Assembly (NCBI GenBank): GCA_035575925.1
Contig: DATLXK010000028.1
Location: forward strand, 1 to 64,000
Reading direction: 5' to 3'
Length of the DNA: 64,000 bases
DNA from: DASWTL01 sp035575925
GTDB taxonomy: Bacteria > Bacteroidota > Bacteroidia > Sphingobacteriales > Sphingobacteriaceae
In this document: in pieces, positions 17,238 through 24,233 of the stretch
How positions within the stretch are numbered: the stretch's first letter is position 1
Layout: the number at the start of each line of letters is the position of its first letter
The notes under the pieces: generated by a model
What the model was told of the DNA's origin: nothing
Seen by the model: only the letters and a program-made list of their open reading frames with translations
The model's database searches: none
Made by a program: the position numbers and the translations under genes

Positions 17238-17324
17238 ATGAACCACGCAAACAATCACGATGAGCGTATTGCAAAAATGATAAACTGGATATCTGATCGC
17301 GGTTTTTATATTGACTTTGATTAA
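17238..17324 (+). CDS. Possible 28-residue small protein
   Basis: ATG at 17238 to TAA at 17322-17324 encodes a short peptide starting MNHANNHDERIAKMINWISD and ending with an acidic aromatic tail (YIDFD). Composition is protein-like rather than random, but there is no recognisable family and no clear ribosome binding site. It may be a real small protein, the remnant of a longer gene, or chance. Confidence 0.25.
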   Translation: MNHANNHDERIAKMINWISDRGFYIDFD

Positions 17325-17424
17325 GTTGTTTAACAATTTAAAAACGAAACTATATCATGCTGATTATTAGTAAGTTATTCATATTTACTCGTATTTGTAA
17401 ATAAATAGCAGTTGCTTATATTTA

Positions 17425-17442
17425 CGTGTTAAGCGCAATTGC
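17425..17442. repeat. Left copy of imperfect inverted repeat flanking the R-M pair
   Basis: CGTGTTAAGCGCAATTGC here matches the reverse complement of 19270-19287 at 15 of 18 positions, with a shared core TGTTAAGCGC. The copies lie 78 bases before the methyltransferase start and 30 bases after the nuclease stop, so they bracket the two-gene unit. Confidence 0.55.
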
Positions 17443-17519
17443 AACAAAGGACATGGCGGCCTCCAAACATCAGACAAAAAACTTACATTTGAGACATTAT
17501 TAAAAAATTTGGTAACAAC

Positions 17520-18494
17520 ATGGAAAAACTAAAATTCATTGACCTTTTTTGCGGAATTGGCGGCTTCAGAGTTGCCATGGATGAAGCTTGTAAAGAAAAT
17601 GACCTTGTTCCTGAATGTGTTTTTTCTTCTGACATTGACAAATATTGCCAAGACAGTTACGAAATGAATTTTGGGCACCGACCTTCGGGTGATATTACAA
17701 AAGTTGACCCTAAATCAATTCCAGACCATGATATTCTATTTGGTGGCTTTCCTTGTCAACCTTTTAGTATTATTGGACAAATGAAAGGCTTTGACGATAC
17801 TAGAGGAACCTTATTTTTTCATATAGCCAATATTATTAAAGAAAAAAAACCTAAAGCTTTTATACTCGAAAACGTAAAACAACTTGTAGGACACAATGGG
17901 GGTCAAACTCTAAAAGTTATTATAAAAACTCTACAGGATATTGGCTATCATATTCAATATGCCGTTTTAAATGCACTTGACTATGGTTTACCGCAAAAGC
18001 GAGAACGAGTAATTATTGTCGGGCACAAAGAACCTATTTTATTCTCATTCCCTTCTCCTGTAAGACCATTTAAACCTCTAAATGAGATTTTAGAAAGCAA
18101 AGTTGATCAAAAACACTTTGCTTCCGACTACATCCGAGAGAAAAGGAAGGGGATACATAAATCAGCATATAAACTTTCTATATGGCATGAAAACAAATCG
18201 GGAAATATCTGTTCCTATCCGTATTCATGTGCGTTGAGAGCAGGAGCTTCTTATAATTATTTATTGGTAAACGGCGAACGGCGATTAACTCCAAGAGAAA
18301 TGTTTAGGCTTCAAGGCTTTCCTGACACATACAAAATTATTGAAGTAGACACACAGGCTAGAAAACAAGCAGGAAATGCTGTTCCAGTAAATTTAGTAAA
18401 AGCTGTGATTTTAAAACTTTTGCCTTATGTTGCAACAACTTTAGACATGACAAACGTTTTAAGAGAGTATGATGTGGAATATATAAAAAACTAA
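17520..18494 (+). CDS. DNA (cytosine-5)-methyltransferase of a type II R-M system
   Basis: A 324-residue m5C methyltransferase with the ordered motifs. Motif I is FIDLFCGIGGFRVAMDEA (7-24), IV is GGFPCQPFSIIGQMKGFDD with catalytic Cys79, VI is ENVK (117-120) and VIII is QKRERVIIVG (159-168). IX is RLTPREMFRLQGFPD (about 257-271) and X is QAGNAVPVNLVKAV. The target-recognition region between VIII and IX is short, typical of a single-specificity enzyme; the recognition site cannot be read by eye. It protects host DNA from the nuclease encoded next, whose ATG overlaps its TAA by one base. Coding sequence is more AT-rich than its neighbours, suggesting transfer. Confidence 0.95.
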   Translation: MEKLKFIDLFCGIGGFRVAMDEACKENDLVPECVFSSDIDKYCQDSYEMNFGHRPSGDITKVDPKSIPDHDILFGGFPCQPFSIIGQMKGFDDTRGTLFFHIANIIKEKKPKAFILENVKQLVGHNGGQTLKVIIKTLQDIGYHIQYAVLNALDYGLPQKRERVIIVGHKEPILFSFPSPVRPFKPLNEILESKVDQKHFASDYIREKRKGIHKSAYKLSIWHENKSGNICSYPYSCALRAGASYNYLLVNGERRLTPREMFRLQGFPDTYKIIEVDTQARKQAGNAVPVNLVKAVILKLLPYVATTLDMTNVLREYDVEYIKN

Positions 18495-19240
18495 TGGAAC
18501 GCAAATCACCTAGATTACGAACCGTAGACAAGTCGCTTCCTCCCTTTGCTTTAAATCATTTTTCAAATGAATTTCCCTTTATTTTAGGAAAAGAAATAAT
18601 TTATCTTTTGGCATCAAAAGGTAAAGCTATATTGGAGGGGCCAGAATGGGAAGCCATATTCGCAACTTGTATTGGAGCAGATTGGCGACCATCCAACGTT
18701 GGACTAGATGATGTAATACTTGGGAATACAGCTTGGGGGGCAAAAACTGTAAAAGCTACAAATCCATCAAAACAAAAAAAAGTCAGGCTTATTTCAGGTA
18801 GAAATTCACCAGTATATTCCTACGGTGACACTATTGACACGAATGCTGATCCTAATTTAGTTGGGAAATCAATTTTAGATATTTGGAATGAACGGGTATC
18901 TGCAATTCGTGAAAAATTTCAAAATTTACGAACAGTTGTTTTAGTAAAATCAAATGACTTAACTGAAGTTGTTGTTTTTGAATTTGACACAATACGTTAT
19001 GACCCAGAGATTTTTGCTTGGGAATGGAATAAAAATGGAAATCTTAGAGGTGTAGAAAAGTCGACTATTGAACATCGATTTACATGGCAACCTCATGGTT
19101 CGCAATTTACAATTATCGAAGATGTACCTGAAAAAAGCCTAATTATCCGGATTAAGCAACCAGCAACGTTGGACAAGGAAAACGTTTTAATAGCACTTGG
19201 CTTCGACAAGTCTTGGATTACAATAACTAAAAAAGAATAG
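18494..19240 (+). CDS. Putative type II restriction endonuclease
   Basis: The protein has 248 residues and is translationally coupled to the methyltransferase (TAATG overlap at 18492-18496), the standard arrangement of a type II R-M pair. I do not recognise its specific family. The region LEGPEWEAIFATCIGADWRP (47-66) with Glu51/Glu53, then GLDDVILGNTAWGAKTVKA with Asp72/Asp73 and Lys84, is a plausible PD-(D/E)xK-type active site, with the acidic residue possibly supplied from the preceding helix. It should cut unmodified DNA at the site methylated by its partner. The role is inferred mainly from context. Confidence 0.75.
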   Translation: MERKSPRLRTVDKSLPPFALNHFSNEFPFILGKEIIYLLASKGKAILEGPEWEAIFATCIGADWRPSNVGLDDVILGNTAWGAKTVKATNPSKQKKVRLISGRNSPVYSYGDTIDTNADPNLVGKSILDIWNERVSAIREKFQNLRTVVLVKSNDLTEVVVFEFDTIRYDPEIFAWEWNKNGNLRGVEKSTIEHRFTWQPHGSQFTIIEDVPEKSLIIRIKQPATLDKENVLIALGFDKSWITITKKE

Positions 19241-19618
19241 CTAAATTATTAGACCAATCGGAATAAAAAGCAACAGCGCTTAACATGGGTTTTGCAAAAA
19301 TGGCGGTTGTGGTTTATGTTAATTTTCTGCTTTTAATTTAAGTTGTCTCGGGCGACAATGAACAAGAACAATAACAAATTGGATAAATCAAAAGCAAATT
19401 CTACTTTAGAGGCGTACTGAAAATGGGGAGCTTACAACACTCCGAATAAACATTTGTGCTGAAAAAGTCGCCCATTGTAAAACCTTAACCATCAGGCATA
19501 ATTATACAGACTATAGATCTTCCAACTAGAACGTTTAAAAAATTTAATATTATTAACAGTTGGTGTTACACTTTGCTTATAACATCCGTATAGGTAGATA
19601 TAACAAAACTCAGAATAT
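19241..19618. other. Non-coding stretch after the R-M pair with cassette-like repeat
   Basis: It contains the right copy of the inverted repeat (19270-19287), immediately followed by GGGTTTTGCAAAAATGGCGG (19287-19306). I associate that sequence with mobile or cassette-like intergenic repeats in Bacteroidota genomes (recollection, not checked). The remainder to the lipoprotein start has no convincing ORF; an interrupted frame near 19360-19430 may be debris of a lost gene. Confidence 0.4.
19270..19287. repeat. Right copy of imperfect inverted repeat flanking the R-M pair
   Basis: GCAACAGCGCTTAACATG is the inverted partner of 17425-17442 (15 of 18 identical) and lies 30 bases after the endonuclease stop codon. 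Confidence 0.55.
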
Positions 19619-20113
19619 ATGAAATTTGGAAAACTGATTATTGCAAGTCTTTTATTGACCGCCTTTTACTCTTGTAAGAAAAATGATTCTTCAGATAAAG
19701 CGGATTTAAACATAACGGGAAAATGGTTTTACGAATTAAAGCGGGACGATAAATTGATTTTCCAGGACATTTATGATTTTAAAACTGACGAAACAGTTGA
19801 GATAACCAGAGGCGTTATAGATAGTGCTACTATGGAAATTAAAGGATATGTAAATAGAAGCACCGGATCATTTGATTTTAAAGGCGACAGTTTAATTCTA
19901 CAGGATTTAAAGGTTTACAGTGTTAACGCTTATGGTTATAAGAAGCTGGAAGAACTCAAGTACACTACTACCTATAAGAGGAACTCGTATAAGGTGATTT
20001 ACAATACTAATAAAGACACCATTACCCTGCAATTCCATTGCCCTGTCAATGCTGACTGTGTACCGTACCCCATACTATCACGGGTAAATAAATTTAAAGA
20101 AAGCAGCTTATAA
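19619..20113 (+). CDS. Small hypothetical lipoprotein
   Basis: The protein has 164 residues. Its signal peptide MKFGKLIIASLLLTAFYSC ends in a lipobox Cys followed by KKNDSSDK, giving a lipid-anchored product. The mature part starts LNITGKWFYELKRDDKLIFQ and consists of short alternating strands, resembling the lipocalin-like small lipoproteins common in Bacteroidota (NITGKW at the first strand). Function is unknown. It lies between the R-M pair and the nucleotidyltransferase pair, within what appears to be accessory DNA. Confidence 0.65.
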   Translation: MKFGKLIIASLLLTAFYSCKKNDSSDKADLNITGKWFYELKRDDKLIFQDIYDFKTDETVEITRGVIDSATMEIKGYVNRSTGSFDFKGDSLILQDLKVYSVNAYGYKKLEELKYTTTYKRNSYKVIYNTNKDTITLQFHCPVNADCVPYPILSRVNKFKESSL

Positions 20114-20247
20114 TACAAGTTCTGTCGCAATATTATTCTTCTTCTTTAGGATTTGTGTAAGAGATGTAATTTAGTTCATGGCTACACGAGCCCGGGCGTA
20201 GAATTAAAAAAGGAAATTTGGAAGCTTTCTTAAATTCATCAGCAATA

Positions 20248-20709
20248 TTATTCAGGATCAGATAAATTTTCCAGATCATTAAGGTCTTTTGCCCTTCCTG
20301 AAGCAATTTTGGCAGATATCAGATCTTTCAAGCGAATCGTTCTGATTTCTAATCCATCTTCATTAAAAAATATGGATTGATTATAGCAATCTTCAAAATT
20401 TAGTCCGCGTACAGCAATCATAATATCAATGGCGGAGGGTGGCACACCGAAAGTGAACACATCCCAACTCAGGTGATTTAAAAAATTTTCATAAGTCATA
20501 TCAAAAACAGGCATCCCAAAATCGGTGAAAGCATCTTTAATATGATGATAATTCTCTTCAGTACGTTCAACCCATATATCCATATCACCTGTAGTGCGTG
20601 AATAACCATGCAAAATGACTGAAAAGCCACCTACAAGTATATATCTTACATCATTAGTATTTAATGCACGGATAAAATCCCTGAAATCTTCATTGAAAAT
20701 GTTACCCAT
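20248..20709 (-). CDS. Nucleotidyltransferase-fold protein (AbiEii-like, candidate toxin)
   Basis: The protein has 153 residues from the ATG at 20707-20709 (MGNIFNEDFRDFIRALN); a longer in-frame reading to 20781 lies inside the upstream gene. The polymerase-beta-type nucleotidyltransferase signature is present: YILVGGFSVILHGYSRTTGD followed by MDIWVE, that is GG, HG, R-x-T and D-x-D metal-binding residues. A third acidic residue lies in AIDIMI. The C-terminus (RLKDLISAKIASGRAKDLND) matches the AbiEii/DUF6036-like group. Its start overlaps the upstream 70-residue gene by 8 bases. The paired architecture suggests a toxin-antitoxin or defence module, but target and activity are unknown. Confidence 0.72.
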   Translation of the reverse strand: MGNIFNEDFRDFIRALNTNDVRYILVGGFSVILHGYSRTTGDMDIWVERTEENYHHIKDAFTDFGMPVFDMTYENFLNHLSWDVFTFGVPPSAIDIMIAVRGLNFEDCYNQSIFFNEDGLEIRTIRLKDLISAKIASGRAKDLNDLENLSDPE

Positions 20710-20914
20710 TATTTCTTGACCGGGCTTTAAATTTTGTTCGGATAAGTCTTGGGGGATTGTTAACCGGAAAATTATAGGCAATACTGTTTAAATAGTGTGC
20801 AATTTCTAATCGTTCGTGCGGGGTCAGGCTTTTATAATAAGCCGCATGCGATGCCGATGCCTCTTGTGCCGTATGGGCCTTAAATGCAGTTCTATCAAGA
20901 CGGAATTGGGACAT
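20702..20914 (-). CDS. Small partner protein of the nucleotidyltransferase (candidate antitoxin)
   Basis: The protein has 70 residues from the ATG at 20912-20914 (MSQFRLDRTAFKAHTAQEAS); a start five codons earlier also exists. It is hydrophilic and basic at the C-terminus (NNPPRLIRTKFKARSRNNG), with a central YYKSLTPHERLEIAHYLNSI helix. I recall similar small proteins preceding nucleotidyltransferases in Bacteroidota, but no named family. The 8-base overlap with the nucleotidyltransferase start implies coupled translation. Its order (small gene first) fits an antitoxin-like role; no DNA-binding motif is evident. Confidence 0.65.
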   Translation of the reverse strand: MSQFRLDRTAFKAHTAQEASASHAAYYKSLTPHERLEIAHYLNSIAYNFPVNNPPRLIRTKFKARSRNNG

Positions 20915-20977
20915 ATTCAAAAATAACAAGTTTCATGTGATTATTACTCTCGTGTCAGTATCTAACCTTAAAAATAA

Positions 20978-20985
20978 TACTTTTG
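20978..20985 (+). promoter_or_regulatory. Candidate -7 promoter box for aspS
   Basis: TACTTTTG fits the Bacteroidota TAnnTTTG consensus and ends 21 bases before the aspS ATG at 21007, implying a very short leader. It lies in the divergent gap between aspS and the small partner gene. Confidence 0.5.
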
Positions 20986-21006
20986 CACTCTTTAGAAAAC
21001 AGTAGA

Positions 21007-22773
21007 ATGCACAGAACACATACTTGCGGCGAATTAACCCTTGCGGATCTAGGTAAAGAAGTCATATTATCGGGCTGGGTTCATAAATCTCGGGATTTAG
21101 GAGGAATGACGTTTATAGATGTACGCGACAGGTACGGCATTACTCAACTAACATTCAACTCAGAAGATAATGATGCTTTGCGTGCAAGTGCCCGTGAGGT
21201 TGGGCGCGAGTACGTAATTAAAGTGACCGGTAATGTAATTGAGCGGTCTAATAAAAATCTAAAGATCCCCACGGGGGAAGTTGAGATCAAGGTTTCGTTG
21301 ATGGAAGTGCTGAATGCAGCAAAAATTCCCCCTTTTTTAATTGAGGATGAAACCGATGGCGGTGATGAGCTCCGAATGAAATACCGTTACCTGGATCTTC
21401 GCCGTAACCCGGTGAGGCAGAACCTGGTTTTACGTCATAAAATGGCGCAGGAAGTGCGAAAATATTTAGACGGGTTGGATTTTATTGAGGTTGAAACGCC
21501 GGTTCTCATCAAATCTACTCCTGAGGGTGCACGTGATTTTGTAGTTCCGAGCCGCATGAATCCCGGAGAGTTTTATGCTTTACCGCAATCTCCACAAACT
21601 TTTAAGCAACTGCTTATGGTTTCCGGTTTTGACCGGTATTTTCAGATTGTAAAGTGCTTCCGCGATGAAGACCTGCGTGCAGACCGTCAGCCTGAATTTA
21701 CACAGATTGACTGTGAAATGGCTTTTGTTGAACAGGAAGATATTCTTAATTTGTTTGAAGGCCTGATACGCCAGCTTTTTAAAAATGTAAAGGGAGTTGA
21801 TCTGATCGAAGTTCCGCGAATGACCTATGCGGATGCTATGCGCTTATACGGATCTGATAAACCCGACACCAGGTTTGAGATGCACTTCGTAGAGTTAAAG
21901 AATAATGCCGAAGCGCCTCACCTTTGGAAAGACGGGGCCGGCTTTCCGGTATTCGATAATGCGGCACTGGTAGCAGGCATCAATGCAAAAGGATGTGCAT
22001 CATATACCCGCAAACAGTTGGATGAACTTACGGATTTTGTAAAACGTCCGCAAATAGGTGCTACGGGATTAATTTATTTTCGTCACCAGGAGGACGGATC
22101 AATAAAATCATCGGTAGATAAATTCTATAATGAAGAACAGTTAAAAAAATGGGCAGCAACATTTGGTACTGTACCTGGAGATCTGGTATTACTGATGGCC
22201 GGCCCTGCAGACAAAACCCGTAAGCAATTAAGTGAACTCAGGCTGGAGATGGGAAATCGTCTTGGCCTTCGTGATAAAAATACCTTTGCTCCGCTTTGGG
22301 TAATGGATTTCCCTCTTTTAGAGTGGGATGAAGATACTGAGCGATACCATGCGATGCATCATCCGTTTACATCTCCAAAACCTGAGGACATCTCTTTACT
22401 GGATACTAATCCCGGAGAAGTGCGTGCAAATGCGTATGATATGGTAATTAACGGAACCGAAATCGGTGGAGGATCTATTCGTATACATGACCGGGCTTTA
22501 CAGGCATTAATGTTTAAACATCTTGGATTTAGTACTGAAGAGGCTCAAAAGCAATTTGGGTTCCTGATGGATGCTTTTGAATACGGCGCTCCCCCGCATG
22601 GCGGTATAGCCTTCGGTTTTGATCGCCTGGTATCTATTTTTGCTGGATTGGATTCAATTCGGGATGTTATTGCATTCCCTAAAAATAATTCAGGCCGGGA
22701 TATAATGATTGATTCACCTTCAACCATCGACCAGAAACAGATGGATGAACTAAATATAAAAACTACGGTTTAG
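21007..22773 (+). CDS. aspS: Aspartate--tRNA ligase
   Basis: A 588-residue bacterial-type class II aspartyl-tRNA synthetase that charges tRNA-Asp. The ATG at 21007 gives MHRTHTCGELTLADLGKEV, the expected N-terminal OB-fold; an upstream TTG extension to 20983 is rejected. Motif 2 is seen in FRDEDLRADRQPEFTQID. The GAD insertion domain lies about residues 290-400, and motif 3 near the end is GIAFGFDRLVSIFAG. Upstream of motif 2 is the flexible YALPQSPQTFKQLLM loop. Length and all catalytic segments are intact. It is monocistronic, with a short leader. Confidence 0.97.
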   Translation: MHRTHTCGELTLADLGKEVILSGWVHKSRDLGGMTFIDVRDRYGITQLTFNSEDNDALRASAREVGREYVIKVTGNVIERSNKNLKIPTGEVEIKVSLMEVLNAAKIPPFLIEDETDGGDELRMKYRYLDLRRNPVRQNLVLRHKMAQEVRKYLDGLDFIEVETPVLIKSTPEGARDFVVPSRMNPGEFYALPQSPQTFKQLLMVSGFDRYFQIVKCFRDEDLRADRQPEFTQIDCEMAFVEQEDILNLFEGLIRQLFKNVKGVDLIEVPRMTYADAMRLYGSDKPDTRFEMHFVELKNNAEAPHLWKDGAGFPVFDNAALVAGINAKGCASYTRKQLDELTDFVKRPQIGATGLIYFRHQEDGSIKSSVDKFYNEEQLKKWAATFGTVPGDLVLLMAGPADKTRKQLSELRLEMGNRLGLRDKNTFAPLWVMDFPLLEWDEDTERYHAMHHPFTSPKPEDISLLDTNPGEVRANAYDMVINGTEIGGGSIRIHDRALQALMFKHLGFSTEEAQKQFGFLMDAFEYGAPPHGGIAFGFDRLVSIFAGLDSIRDVIAFPKNNSGRDIMIDSPSTIDQKQMDELNIKTTV

Positions 22774-22860
22774 CATCCGAGAATTTTAGGAGGCCGCATT
22801 AATTCATTTACGTTTTATAGTAATGAAATTGTATCTTGTAAACAATTAATAGCTATAAAC

Positions 22861-24168
22861 ATGAAAAAGACGTGCTTTTTTGTATTGATATTTTTGTCAC
22901 TTTCCTCATTTTCACAAACCTCATTAAAAAAACCTAAAGTCAACCTTGCTGCGGATAAACTGGAAGCAAAGGTTATCTCCTGGAGACGTGATTTTCACGA
23001 GCATCCTGAATTAGGAAATAATGAAGTACGCACTGCAGGAATAGTATCTGCCCATTTAGAAGCATTAGGAATTGAAGTAAAAACGGGTGTTGCAAAAACT
23101 GGTGTAGTGGGCATTTTAAAAGGCGGAAAACCCGGACCTGTGGTTGCGTTGCGTGCCGATATGGATGCACTGCCGGTTACCGAAAGAGGAAATTTACCAT
23201 TTGCCTCAAAAGTAAAAACACAATATAACGGACAGGAAGTTGGAGTAATGCATGCATGCGGCCATGATTCGCATACGGCAATACTTATGGGTGTTGCTGA
23301 ACTTCTTTCATCAATGAAAGCCGATATCAGGGGCACGGTTAAATTTATTTTTCAGCCTGCAGAAGAAGGGCCTCCACCAGGGGAAGAGGGCGGAGCTGAA
23401 TTAATGGTTAAAGAAGGGGTACTTGAAAATCCTAAAGCGGATGTCATTTTTGGGCTCCATATTAACTCACAAACAGAAGTTGGAAAGCTGACGTACCGTC
23501 CCGGAGGAACTTATGCCAGTGTAAATGATATGAAAATTACGATTAAGGGCCGCCAGGCTCATGGCGCTGCTCCATGGTCGTCAGTAGATCCTATTGTGGT
23601 TTCAGCTCAGATTATTAATAGTTTACAAACTATTGTAAGCCGTAACCTCAATGTTACAGAAAATGCTGGAGTTGTAACTATTGGTGCAATTCATGCGGGT
23701 GTGCGGTCAAATATTATTCCCGAACAAGCAGAAATGCTGGGAACAATCAGGGCATTAAGCCTGGAGGATGAAAAAATGCTTATTGAAAGAATAAAACTCA
23801 TAGCTACAAAAACCGCCGAGGCTGCCGGTGCAATAGCAGAGATCAAAATTCCTTACAGTATCCGATATCCAATAACATTTAATGATTTGGCTTTAACGGC
23901 AAAAATGCTGTCATCATTAAAAAATTCTGCAGGTGAACAAAACGTTATACTAAGGCCCGCCACTACCGGAGCTGAAGATTTTTCATTTTTTCAAGAAAAA
24001 ATTCCAGGGTTATATATTGGCTTGGGCGGGATGCCTAAAGGCCAAGACCCAAAGACAGCTTCATCACATCACACGCCTGATTTTTTTATAGATGAAAGTG
24101 GCTTTAAGCTGGGAATTAAAGCTTTAACCAATCTCACCCTTGATTATATGAAAATGATTAGAAAGTAA
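22861..24168 (+). CDS. M20 family amidohydrolase (hippurate/IAA-amino-acid hydrolase type), secreted
   Basis: A 435-residue M20D-type metallohydrolase with a signal peptide (MKKTCFFVLIFLSLSSFS). Metal ligands are visible: Cys and His in HACGHDSHTAILMG, the Glu pair in FQPAEEGPPPGEEGGAE, a His in GLHINSQTEVG and the final His in SSHHTPDF. RRDFHEHPELGNNE is the family N-terminal signature. The fold includes the lid domain (GRQAHGAAPWSSVDP). These enzymes hydrolyse N-acyl amino acids; the export signal implies a periplasmic substrate. It is convergent with the tricorn-type protease gene, which ends 66 bases away. Confidence 0.92.
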   Translation: MKKTCFFVLIFLSLSSFSQTSLKKPKVNLAADKLEAKVISWRRDFHEHPELGNNEVRTAGIVSAHLEALGIEVKTGVAKTGVVGILKGGKPGPVVALRADMDALPVTERGNLPFASKVKTQYNGQEVGVMHACGHDSHTAILMGVAELLSSMKADIRGTVKFIFQPAEEGPPPGEEGGAELMVKEGVLENPKADVIFGLHINSQTEVGKLTYRPGGTYASVNDMKITIKGRQAHGAAPWSSVDPIVVSAQIINSLQTIVSRNLNVTENAGVVTIGAIHAGVRSNIIPEQAEMLGTIRALSLEDEKMLIERIKLIATKTAEAAGAIAEIKIPYSIRYPITFNDLALTAKMLSSLKNSAGEQNVILRPATTGAEDFSFFQEKIPGLYIGLGGMPKGQDPKTASSHHTPDFFIDESGFKLGIKALTNLTLDYMKMIRK

Positions 24169-24233
24169 TTCTGGATTTTTGGTAGCGAAAATTATGCTGT
24201 TAAAAATTAGAACAGGTTTGGTTAATCCTCCGA

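Larger units (their letters stand above)
17088..17519. other. Intergenic stretch between riboswitch and restriction-modification genes
   Basis: It holds one possible 28-codon ORF (17238-17324) and the left inverted-repeat copy at 17425-17442, both listed separately. Otherwise it is AT-rich without recognisable genes. A 66-codon reading on the minus strand (17136-17336) has low-complexity content and no recognisable family, and I do not regard it as a gene. Confidence 0.5.

Noticed and set aside
17136..17336. 66-codon minus-strand ORF between the riboswitch and the R-M genes
   Set aside because: Composition is low in protein-like features and it overlaps a more plausible small forward ORF; no family recognised.
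20115..20247. Short duplicated GCAATATTATT sequence as insertion-site duplication
   Set aside because: Only 11 bases, AT-rich, and one copy is inside coding sequence; chance is the simpler explanation.
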